9,967 nt of DNA from positions 1 to 9,967 of the forward strand of contig JACPVD010000180.1 of assembly GCA_016191895.1 (NCBI GenBank), given 5' to 3'. The notes below the pieces were generated by a model. The model worked only from the letters and a program-made list of their open reading frames with translations, made no database searches and was not told where the DNA came from. A program made the position numbers and the translations under genes. The DNA is from Chloroflexota bacterium (lineage in GTDB: Bacteria > Chloroflexota > Anaerolineae > Anaerolineales > Villigracilaceae). Of the stretch, positions 1-6,441 are shown piece by piece; within the stretch, counting starts at the first letter, position 1; each line of letters opens with the position of its first letter.

Positions 1-2
1 AC

Positions 3-779
3 CAGGTCAAAGTGTTGGTGATGGATACGGACTTGACGCCCAACGGCGGACCGACGACTGCTTCGCGGCAAACGTATGTGACGGGCAACGCCTCGCGATA
101 TGCCGCAAAGACTTTACGTAATGCAATTACAGCGACTCTTGCTGAAAAATATGATGTGAAGCCAGAACAAATTCGATTTGAGAATGGAATCGTCCACGCT
201 AACGGACATTCAATGACCTACGCCGAAGTTGCCAAAGAGATGAAGTCTATGGGGCAACATCCGCGCGCGTTGTACGAATACGAAGCGCCGAAGACTCAGC
301 CGCTCGGCGAGGGAGGCGACATGCATTTCGCCTTCTCATTCGGAGTCCAGGCTGCCGAAGTGGAAGTGAATAAGCTGACAGGTGAAGTACGTGTACTGAA
401 AGTCATCTCTGCCAATGACGTGGGCATGGCTGTTAACCCGCTGGGTTTGCAGGGACAGGTCGAGGGCGGCGTGATGATGGGACTCGGTCACGCGCTCACC
501 GAAGAATTTATCGTCGAGAACGGCAATGTGCTCACTGACCATCTGGCGCGTTATCGCATCCCTGGCATTATGCTCACACCTGAGATTACGTCCATTATTG
601 TGGAGCATCCGACGGCCGAGGGTCCTTACGGCGCGAAGGGAGTAGGCGAGATATGCAGTATCCCCACCACGCCTGCAATCACGAATGCGATCTATAATGC
701 GGTTGGCGTGCGAATATATAAGACGCCTGTGGATCAGGAGTTGATCGCGCGGAAGATTTGGGAGAGGGAAGGAAAGTAA
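3..779 (+). CDS. Molybdenum hydroxylase large subunit (xanthine dehydrogenase/aldehyde oxidase family), 3' part only
   Basis: This is the C-terminal 258 residues of a molybdopterin-binding subunit; the frame is open to the left edge, so the start lies outside the window. Family members hydroxylate purines or aldehydes at a molybdenum-cytosine-dinucleotide centre and work with separate FAD and 2Fe-2S subunits in many bacteria. Visible family signatures are the DTDLTPNGGPTTASRQ stretch near the fragment start, a glycine-rich GEGGDMHFAF segment, the VGMAVNPLGLQGQVEGG cofactor loop and the late GAKGVGE motif. The Glu of that last motif (codon 648-650) matches the catalytic base known in xanthine dehydrogenases. 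The ending (KTPVDQE..., TAA stop) looks normal for the family. It runs convergently into the nucleotidyltransferase remnant 29 nt downstream. Substrate cannot be decided: xanthine, an aldehyde or another heterocycle are all possible, so no symbol is given. Confidence 0.9.
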   Translation, partial: QVKVLVMDTDLTPNGGPTTASRQTYVTGNASRYAAKTLRNAITATLAEKYDVKPEQIRFENGIVHANGHSMTYAEVAKEMKSMGQHPRALYEYEAPKTQPLGEGGDMHFAFSFGVQAAEVEVNKLTGEVRVLKVISANDVGMAVNPLGLQGQVEGGVMMGLGHALTEEFIVENGNVLTDHLARYRIPGIMLTPEITSIIVEHPTAEGPYGAKGVGEICSIPTTPAITNAIYNAVGVRIYKTPVDQELIARKIWEREGK

Positions 780-808
780 GGATGGATGATGAAAACGGAC
801 TCTGACAA

Positions 809-1438
809 CTAAAACCCATCATCCTCATCTGTCGTTTGAATTTCCTGATTGACCAACTCTTTCCACAACTTCATAGTTTCTTCCCCCGCATTTTCCGCGC
901 TCAATCGTTCTGTGACGAGTCCGCGCTCTTGCTTTAGTTCAGGAAATGCCAATAACAGCATGGCAATGTCGCGCCAATCGGTTCCTCACTTGGGTTGTCC
1001 GCGCCGCAGGTGATAGGCGATGACTTTTAGCGCAATTAATTCCTCGGGCGAAGCAACAAGCACCTCTGCGATTCGACGTGAAGGTGGCAAGATCACAACG
1101 AGTCGAATGTCAACCAGATGGCGATTCCCTGTTTTTTGGATCTGATAGAGTCTATACCCGCGTCCATCGGCTACCTCACGCACGCGTACCGCAACGTGGA
1201 ATTTATCGCTCAGATGACCACGAAGTTCCTCCGCTAATTCTGCGGCGCGTGGTGAAAGCAGGTCAATGTCCTGGCTCATGCGCGGTTCAGGGACGTAAGC
1301 GTTGACAGCCTTAGTGTTAGAAAGGACAGCGTCATTGCGACCACGCAAGAATTCCAAAACCGCCTCTTGAATGGTCGCGAGCGGCAAAGTTTCTTTCGTA
1401 AGGAACTCCTGAAAGGTAAATGAACCTTTATTGAACAT
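809..1438 (-). pseudogene. AbiEii-like nucleotidyltransferase gene interrupted by an in-frame TGA
   Basis: Read from ATG at 1438, the frame gives 150 residues, then TGA at 986-988, then 58 more coherent codons in the same frame (starting GTDWRDIAMLLLAFPELK) to TAG at 809-811. The full product would be 209 residues. Nucleotidyltransferase-fold hallmarks are DIDLLS (D57, D59) and a third acidic residue in HLVDIR (D110), followed by the helical SPEELIALKVIAYHLRRG segment and the post-stop TDWRDIAMLL. The last two are what AbiEii-type (PF08843-like) proteins carry after the catalytic core. The usual GG/GS before the DxD motif is not obvious (LSNTKAVNAYV). AbiEii proteins are toxins of type IV toxin-antitoxin systems, but no AbiEi partner is present, so it may be a solitary nucleotidyltransferase. 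The TGA removes the conserved C-terminal helix. One substitution (for example from CGA, TCA or GGA) explains it, and no other lesion is seen. The shortened 986-1438 product might still be made. Confidence 0.66.
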
Positions 1439-1444
1439 GAAAAG

Positions 1445-1475
1445 ATTGTAGCATAATTTTTCTTCCCCCTTTCAA
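1445..1475 (-). promoter_or_regulatory. Putative promoter of the nucleotidyltransferase gene
   Basis: On the minus strand, TTGAAA (1475-1470) and TACAAT (1450-1445) are separated by 19 nt. The -10 box ends 6 nt before the ATG at 1438, which would put the transcription start at or next to the A of the start codon. A purine-rich GGGGGAAG lies between the boxes, too far upstream to act as a ribosome-binding site. This suggests a leaderless transcript. The box match is good but the spacer is longer than ideal. Confidence 0.4.
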
Positions 1476-1527
1476 TCGATATTGTAAATCGTAGCGAAAA
1501 CCAAAGACGTGCGCTACAAAACAATAT

Positions 1528-2994
1528 CTACGGAAAACTTCCGCTGATGGCTGTGCCGGCGTCGCCGCATTCGCAGGCGGTGACAGTGGCGGCGCCTTTG
1601 GTGAGCGTGCCGAGGTATTCGCGGAAGCCGTTATGCGTCACCCAGCCATTCAGCACAAAGGGGATCGGGCTGTCGGCGACGATCCATTCCCCGTTGTATT
1701 TGCGGGCGATATGCACGTGTGAGCCGGTGGCGCGTCCGCCCTCGCAGGATGGATACCCGATCTTATCGCCGGCTTTCAACTCCGCTCCCACCGGGATTCG
1801 ATCTCGCGATGAAAGATGCAAATAGAAAAACGTCCAGCCAGTGCGTTCGTCGCCGTCCCTATCGAGATCGACGACAACGCCTTCGACGCCGGAGCGGACG
1901 ACGAGGCCGTCTGACATGGCGGTTGCATAATATTTATCTTCGGCAATGAAGCAACCGGATTTGTCGGATGGGGGGGCGAAGTCTATGCCGGCAAGGGGTT
2001 CGCCGGTTCCCCACCCTGTATGCGGGCCGCCGGTGTAATACCAGGTCTGGTCGCTTGGAAAGGGCAGTTGAAGAATGGGTTGTTGCAAACTGCCCGGGAT
2101 CAGCGTCAGCGAATCGGCCCAGGGGTTGTCGAAAAATTCCTCGTATGTCTGGATCAGGCCGGCGGGTCCGGTGGCGAGCGCGTATTTTTCTCACGCGTAG
2201 ATTCTCGAAAAATAATATTGGATCGAAACCGACGCGGCATTCTGCCAGGGATCGGGTCGAATGAGGATTTTGTTCGTGTCTTCGAATTCGATCAAATTTC
2301 CGAGCCGCCAGTTGTAGTATCCATTGTTGAGCGTGTTGGCGGCGATTACAAGTTGAAGGTAGGGAGATTCCCAATAACGGCGTGTGAATCCGAGCAGGTT
2401 CTTTTTGACAGGCGGTTCAGGCTGGGTCAATGCGCCGCCCTGATATTCGAGAATCGCAAGCAGAAGGCGCGGGTTGAGACTGTAATTCATCGCGACAAAG
2501 TCCACCACCTCCGCGCCGCTTCGCCATTCATTGCTTGCGTATACGCGATAATCCTTCAACCAGCCCGGTTGTGATTCAACGAAGGCCGAGGTGTTGAATC
2601 CGATTGCGGTGGGGCTGTTGACAAAAGCATGGTCGGGGAGAATCTGAAACGGGTTTGCCCACAAGGCGAGAAAATAGATCGGGATTTTCATCGGCATGCC
2701 CGGAGGCATGGTCGTTGCCTCCGGTGGAATGAAAGGATTGGCTTCGAGGATTTCCTCAACCGTCGTATTGAAGCGCGCCGCAAGCGCCGGCAGGGTATCG
2801 CCGGATTGGGCGGTGTAATCGACGAGTTCGCCGGGTTTATAGGTGGGGCGGGACGGAAGCGGCGTTTGTTCCGGTGTGGGTGTGAATGAAATCTCTGTCG
2901 GCGTGGAGGTTGGGTTCGCGTACGTGACCCGGAGGTTGCACGATGAGAGAAGCAGCGCGGCGATTGTCAATACGAGGCAAGAATTTTTTACCAC
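1528..2994 (-). pseudogene. Lipoprotein C: LysM / middle domain / M23 peptidase, interrupted by an in-frame TGA
   Basis: Third copy of the tandem lipoprotein family, 488 codons including one internal TGA (2191-2193, codon 268). The likely start is GTG at 2994, directly before a signal peptide (VVKNSCLVLTIAALLLSSC, lipobox Cys19). The frame stays open up to ATG 3147, but that start would add about 50 residues and overlap B. LysM lies at about residues 59-105 (YTAQSGDTLPALAARF) and the middle domain, with NYSLNPRLLLAILEYQGG, at about 120-300. After the TGA the same frame continues (EKYALATGPAG...) into a complete M23 domain with GGPH (H325), IDFAPP (D338), YLH (H393) and HVH (H426, H428), ending at TAG 1528-1530. 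The stop aligns with Tyr330 of A and Arg309 of B, so CGA to TGA is the simplest origin. Without readthrough the product is a 267-residue LysM lipoprotein lacking its peptidase. The domain order is confident; whether the TGA is decay, readthrough or assembly error is open. Confidence 0.85.
2191..2193 (-). other. In-frame TGA splitting lipoprotein C
   Basis: The local context is TAC GCG TGA GAA AAA. Coding quality is equal on both sides, and the same frame resumes at once with residues that align to paralogues A and B, so this is a substitution and not a frameshift. Three of the five bases after the stop codon are purine-rich GAA AA; no obvious stimulatory hairpin or Sec element follows. Confidence 0.85.
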
Positions 2995-3053
2995 GAAGGA
3001 GCACAAAGGGTCACGAAGGTTTTCCTTTGTGTTTCTTTGTGACCCTTTGTGGT
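2990..3053. repeat. Decamer-built inverted repeat at the start of lipoprotein C
   Basis: Two 30-nt arms (2990-3019 and 3024-3053) flank a TTTT loop and match at 23 of 30 positions. Each arm is itself three roughly 10-nt units of the type CAC(G/A)AAGG: CACGAAGGAG, CACAAAGGGT, CACGAAGG. The element lies in the 97-nt gap between B's stop and C's start and includes the probable GTG start codon of C (2992-2994). In RNA it would form a long hairpin. That could attenuate readthrough from B into C, or hide C's start. Repeats of this CACAAAGGG type are, from memory, scattered between genes in many environmental bacteria; a family search is needed to place it. Confidence 0.75.
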
Positions 3054-3091
3054 CGAATCTTTTTTGGTTTCGGCTTGTCCGAGTTGGGAAA

Positions 3092-4717
3092 TTACTCATT
3101 TTCTTTGCGAATGATATTCGACCATTTTTGCCCGACCGGGTCGGCAATGATCACTTCGTCGCCTTTGACGAGTTTGCCTTCGTAAGCTTTTTCGCCTGCC
3201 ACAACGCGCCAGCCGCTTAAGATAAACGGAATCGGCCCATCGGCGGTGACCCACTCGCCGTTGTATTTTCTTGCAAAGTGAAGATGCGTCCCGGTGGAAA
3301 CACCACCCTCGCAGGAGGCATGACCGATTTTGTCGTTTACTTCGAGCCATGTTCCGACGGCAACGCGATCCTCTTTACCGATGTGCATGTATAGGATGTT
3401 CCATCCCGTTTGTTCGTAGCCATCCCCGTCGAGATCGACCATGACCGCTCCGTTACTGGAACGCACCACAAGCCCGGGTGCCGCCGCTGTGACCCACGTG
3501 GGAGTCGGGTCGCAGCCGCCGTGATCGGTGGACGGGGCAAAATCTATAGCGGCGGGGACACTGCTGTTTGGGCCGTAAATATTTGGGTTGATCTGCCCCC
3601 AGGCATTGTGCGGGCCACCGGTCATGCTCCATTCGACATTGGGCTCGAAGGGCAGGACGAGTTCGGGTTGGTTCAATGCGGCGGGAAAGATCGGGTTGAC
3701 CAGGTCGGCGCGCGCCCAGGGATCGCCGAACATCTCATTGAACATGGCAATAAACCCGGAGTTCGGGTCGATGATTTGTTCCCATTGCGAGCGGCTGTGG
3801 GCGCGGGAGAATAAATATTGAATGGCGACCGTGCCGGCGTTCAGGCGCGGGTCGATGCGGATTCTCGATCCGTCTGAAAACTCCAGGTGAGTCAATGTTC
3901 CGGCGCGCCAACTGTAATAGGCGATGGCGATATTGTTGATCGCCCATACCAATTGCACCGACATGCCCTTATAGCGAAAATCGTTGAAACCCATCGGATG
4001 CGTGGTGTGAAGCTCGTCCACAGGCTGGCCGCGTACCCAGCGGCTTTCAAATTCGAGCATGGCAAGAATCAGGCGCGGGTTGATCGAATTTTCGATGGCG
4101 AGTCGTTTAACCGCGTCGTCGCCCCGGATCCAACCGGTGGAACCAAGATAATCGTTGAAAGTGCTCAGGTAGCCGCCGGCGTCCTGCACATATTGATTCA
4201 CGTCGAAATCAATGGCGGAGGCGGAGAAGATGATCTCGGCGTCGGGCATGAGCTGCACGTTGGGCGTCATCTCTTCGTTGATTCGATTCGGGATGACGAG
4301 CAGGGTGCCGGCGTCGATCAGCGTGGTCTTCGTCAAATCCGCATCGGACGTGATCTCGGTCTCATCGACCCCGAACCTGCCCGCCACGGCGGAGAGCATG
4401 TCGCCGCTTTGGGCGTAGTACAGGAAAGGCGCGCCATCGTAGGATAGTGTGTATGTCGGCAGGATGATCGGTGCCGCGCCATCGGGCGTGGGGGTTGAGG
4501 TGTAGGATAACTCTGTCGCGATGAACGGTGGAATGGTCGAGGTGGGAAAAATGATCGGATCGTCGGAAACAGCAAACGGGTCGATCGGATCCGGGCGCGG
4601 GTTTTCCGTCGTCAGATTCGGCGTGGGAGTCTGCGGAATTCCCCAGATCGATGGAGTCGATCCGCAGGCGGAGATCGTCAGGGAAAAAATAATGGGGATA
4701 ACGAAAATGCGTTTCAT
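3092..4717 (-). CDS. Lipoprotein B: LysM / middle domain / M23 peptidase
   Basis: Intact 541-residue secreted lipoprotein, predicted to bind peptidoglycan and cut its peptide cross-links at the outer face of the membrane. It starts at ATG 4717 with signal peptide MKRIFVIPIIFSLTISAC (lipobox Cys18), then a Thr/Pro-rich linker to about residue 95, LysM at about 100-143 (YAQSGDMLSAVAGRFG), a middle domain at about 160-335 and M23 at about 360-500. M23 ligand candidates are all present: GGPH (H370), IDFAPS (D392), YMH (H445) and HLH (H478, H480). The H-to-D spacing is 21 residues, longer than in A or C. The middle domain carries NPRLILAMLEFESRW; its ES pair (E224-S225) resembles the catalytic Glu-Ser of lytic transglycosylases, but this likeness is only inferred. 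A Ca-loop-like DLDGDGYE lies inside M23. It has its own -10 box 41 nt or less after A's stop, ends at TAA, and precedes paralogue C by 97 nt. Confidence 0.87.
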   Translation of the reverse strand: MKRIFVIPIIFSLTISACGSTPSIWGIPQTPTPNLTTENPRPDPIDPFAVSDDPIIFPTSTIPPFIATELSYTSTPTPDGAAPIILPTYTLSYDGAPFLYYAQSGDMLSAVAGRFGVDETEITSDADLTKTTLIDAGTLLVIPNRINEEMTPNVQLMPDAEIIFSASAIDFDVNQYVQDAGGYLSTFNDYLGSTGWIRGDDAVKRLAIENSINPRLILAMLEFESRWVRGQPVDELHTTHPMGFNDFRYKGMSVQLVWAINNIAIAYYSWRAGTLTHLEFSDGSRIRIDPRLNAGTVAIQYLFSRAHSRSQWEQIIDPNSGFIAMFNEMFGDPWARADLVNPIFPAALNQPELVLPFEPNVEWSMTGGPHNAWGQINPNIYGPNSSVPAAIDFAPSTDHGGCDPTPTWVTAAAPGLVVRSSNGAVMVDLDGDGYEQTGWNILYMHIGKEDRVAVGTWLEVNDKIGHASCEGGVSTGTHLHFARKYNGEWVTADGPIPFILSGWRVVAGEKAYEGKLVKGDEVIIADPVGQKWSNIIRKENE

Positions 4718-4727
4718 GGTTGCGAGA

Positions 4728-4733
4728 ATTATA
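4728..4733 (-). promoter_or_regulatory. -10 box (TATAAT) of lipoprotein B
   Basis: A perfect TATAAT on the minus strand sits in the 41-nt gap between A's stop and B's start, ending 10 nt before the ATG. Transcription would start about 4 nt before the start codon, leaving no room for a Shine-Dalgarno sequence. No good -35 box is seen at 16-18 nt spacing. B may therefore be expressed separately from A. Confidence 0.42.
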
Positions 4734-4758
4734 TCCGCCAGTGTTAAGCCTGGATGAA

Positions 4759-6399
4759 TTACCGATAAACTTGATTCAACTCATCGGCGCGATCGAGCGC
4801 TTCGATGGTGAGGTTGCCGCGCGTGAGATAGCCGTCATATTCATAGCCGCCGCCGCTCGATATCCATCCATTGAGATTGAAGGGGAGCAGGCCGTCGGCG
4901 GCGATCCATTCGCCGTTGTATTTTCGCGCAATGTGCAGGTGCGTTGCATTCGATACGCCGCCTTCGCAGGAGGGGTGCCCCACCTGTTCGCCGGCAAAAA
5001 GATATTCGCCCGGTTCCGCGCGATTTTCCTCGGCCACATGCATGTAAAGAATCACCCAGCCGGTTTGTTCGTAGCCGTCGTTATCGAGGTCTTGAATCAA
5101 CGCACCGTTGGACGCGCGAAGCACAAGTCCATCGGCGACCGCCGTGACCCAATACGGACTCGTTTCGCAAAAATGATTTTCGCCGGGCGGGGCAAAGTCG
5201 AGCGCGGCCCATGCGGAGCCGGAGTCCCAGCCGCCATGCGGACCGCCGGTGAAGTACCACGTCTCGCCCGCGCTGAAGGGAAGATTCATCACCGGTTGTG
5301 AAAGATACGAAGGCACAAGCGGCTCGACCGCGAAATTAAACGGGTTGCCAAAGAAGACATAATAGGTGAGGAGCAATCCTGTCCCGTCCACGTCGTGCTG
5401 CCATGTCGGGTAATCGTCGAGTTGAGCGAAGAAGTATTGAATGGCGGCGGTTCCCGCATTGATCGTCGGGTCAACCGGCACCACCGTGCCATCGTTCAGC
5501 ACCCATGTCGAAACTGCGTTTGCCCGCCAAAGATAATAGCCCTGGTTTAGATTATCCGCCGCCCACGTGAGTTGACGGTATAAGCCGAAGTGTGTATCAC
5601 TTGCCAGCCCCATCGGGTAGGATGTGTTGTATGGCGCGGGGTTTGTCACCCATCCACTTTGATATTCGAGCAGGGCCAGCAAAAGGCGCGGGTTGACCGA
5701 GTAGTTGCGCGAGACGATATAAACAATTTCATAGCCTGACAAGATAACGCCGCCTATATCCTGTTCGTAGGTTTCGAGATAGCCGTTTTGGCTGTCGATA
5801 AATTCTTCGATGTCGAAATAAATCGTGGCGGGGCCGTTGACCATTTCAGAATCGGGAATGATCTTGAACGACGTCCCATCGTCGACGGGATTGGGCGCGG
5901 GGACGTTGAGGGTCGTTCCGATTTCCAAAATATCCGCGTTGGTGATGTTGTTGGCTTGCATCAAATCCTGCACGCTGATTCCGTATCGCAATGCAATATC
6001 GCCAAGCGTATCCCCGGCTTGCACCACATATTGATCCGCGCTTTGCCGCGGCGTGGGCAGGACGCGCTCCGCATCGGGCGTGGGAGTGATCGCAGGCTGG
6101 TCGGTGGGAATGGCGGTCGGCAGGGACAGAGTCACCGGAACGCGGGTGGGAGTCGGTTCGCGCGTGACGGTGGGAGGCTGGGGCGAATTCGTAAGTGTAA
6201 TTGTGGGCTGGCCGGGCACGGGGGGAATTGTCTCCTGCGGGATCGGCATGAACGGGTCGTAGGTTGGGTAGAACGCCGGCGTTGCGGTTGCGGAGGAGCA
6301 GGAGGAGAGGATGAGAGTGATCAGTGAGCAGTACGCAGTGATCAGTGAATAGTGAGTAGTGAACAGTGGGCGCGATGTAAGTTTTATTGAAGCAGGCAT
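4759..6399 (-). CDS. Lipoprotein A: LysM / middle domain / M23 peptidase
   Basis: Intact 546-residue paralogue of B and C and first in the block. ATG 6399 is chosen because it directly precedes the signal peptide; the frame is open to 6579, but that would run through the divergent threonine synthase start. The signal peptide core (HYSLITAYCSLITLILSSC, lipobox Cys34) is encoded by a heptanucleotide repeat. Next come a long Thr/Pro-rich stalk (about residues 40-120), LysM at about 124-167 (YVVQAGDTLGDIALRYGIS), a middle domain at about 186-360 with SVNPRLLLALLEYQSGW, and M23 at about 375-515. Zinc-site candidates are GGPH (H388), LDFAPP (D401), YMH (H454) and HLH (H487, H489). A DxDxDG loop (DLDNDGYE) lies between the peptidase motifs. 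In the middle domain the ES pair of B is QS here, so any transglycosylase activity is doubtful. M23 enzymes cleave peptidoglycan cross-bridges; substrate specificity cannot be read from sequence. Confidence 0.88.
   Translation of the reverse strand: MPASIKLTSRPLFTTHYSLITAYCSLITLILSSCSSATATPAFYPTYDPFMPIPQETIPPVPGQPTITLTNSPQPPTVTREPTPTRVPVTLSLPTAIPTDQPAITPTPDAERVLPTPRQSADQYVVQAGDTLGDIALRYGISVQDLMQANNITNADILEIGTTLNVPAPNPVDDGTSFKIIPDSEMVNGPATIYFDIEEFIDSQNGYLETYEQDIGGVILSGYEIVYIVSRNYSVNPRLLLALLEYQSGWVTNPAPYNTSYPMGLASDTHFGLYRQLTWAADNLNQGYYLWRANAVSTWVLNDGTVVPVDPTINAGTAAIQYFFAQLDDYPTWQHDVDGTGLLLTYYVFFGNPFNFAVEPLVPSYLSQPVMNLPFSAGETWYFTGGPHGGWDSGSAWAALDFAPPGENHFCETSPYWVTAVADGLVLRASNGALIQDLDNDGYEQTGWVILYMHVAEENRAEPGEYLFAGEQVGHPSCEGGVSNATHLHIARKYNGEWIAADGLLPFNLNGWISSGGGYEYDGYLTRGNLTIEALDRADELNQVYR
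6316..6371. repeat. Heptanucleotide tandem array inside the signal-peptide codons of lipoprotein A
   Basis: Eight contiguous 7-nt units of consensus AGTGANC on the plus strand: AGTGATC, AGTGAGC, AGTACGC, AGTGATC, AGTGAAT, AGTGAGT, AGTGAAC, AGTGGGC. Spacing is exactly seven throughout. Read on the minus strand as codons, three units make 21 nt, giving the seven-residue protein repeat SLITAYC / SLITLIL. It lies between the start codon (6399) and the lipobox of A, so gain or loss of one unit would shift the frame of the whole gene. Units have diverged, which should limit slippage today. Confidence 0.8.
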
Positions 6400-6406
6400 G
6401 GATGCG

Positions 6407-6433
6407 ATTTTACCAGTTCTTATCGGGTAAAAT
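6407..6433. promoter_or_regulatory. Divergent promoter pair with mirrored -10 boxes (lipoprotein A / threonine synthase)
   Basis: The 42-nt gap between the two divergent start codons contains an inverted repeat, ATTTTACC (6407-6414) and GGTAAAAT (6426-6433), separated by 11 nt. Each arm supplies a TAAAAT -10-like box facing outward: 8 nt before ATG 6442 on the plus strand and 7 nt before ATG 6399 on the minus strand. The symmetry could also serve as an operator for a dimeric regulator. Clear -35 boxes are lacking. Both transcripts would be nearly leaderless. Confidence 0.4.
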
Positions 6434-6441
6434 TGCGGGGT

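Noticed and set aside
784..824. GGATGATG / CATCATCC stem between the convergent molybdenum hydroxylase and nucleotidyltransferase genes as a terminator
   Set aside because: The 8-bp stem has a 25-nt loop and no T-tract, and half of it lies in the coding end of the nucleotidyltransferase frame.
986..988. Selenocysteine at the in-frame TGA
   Set aside because: The position is not a redox or catalytic site of this fold, and no characteristic SECIS-like hairpin was recognised directly downstream.
809..1438. Complete AbiE-type toxin-antitoxin pair
   Set aside because: No AbiEi-like antitoxin gene is adjacent; neighbours on both sides are the molybdenum hydroxylase and lipoprotein C.
3887..5301. 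Plus-strand open frames opposite lipoproteins A and B (186 and 193 codons)
   Set aside because: The minus-strand frames carry LysM and M23 motifs; the plus-strand translations show no recognisable domain.
6316..6371. CRISPR-like array
   Set aside because: Units are 7 nt with no spacers and lie inside a coding region.
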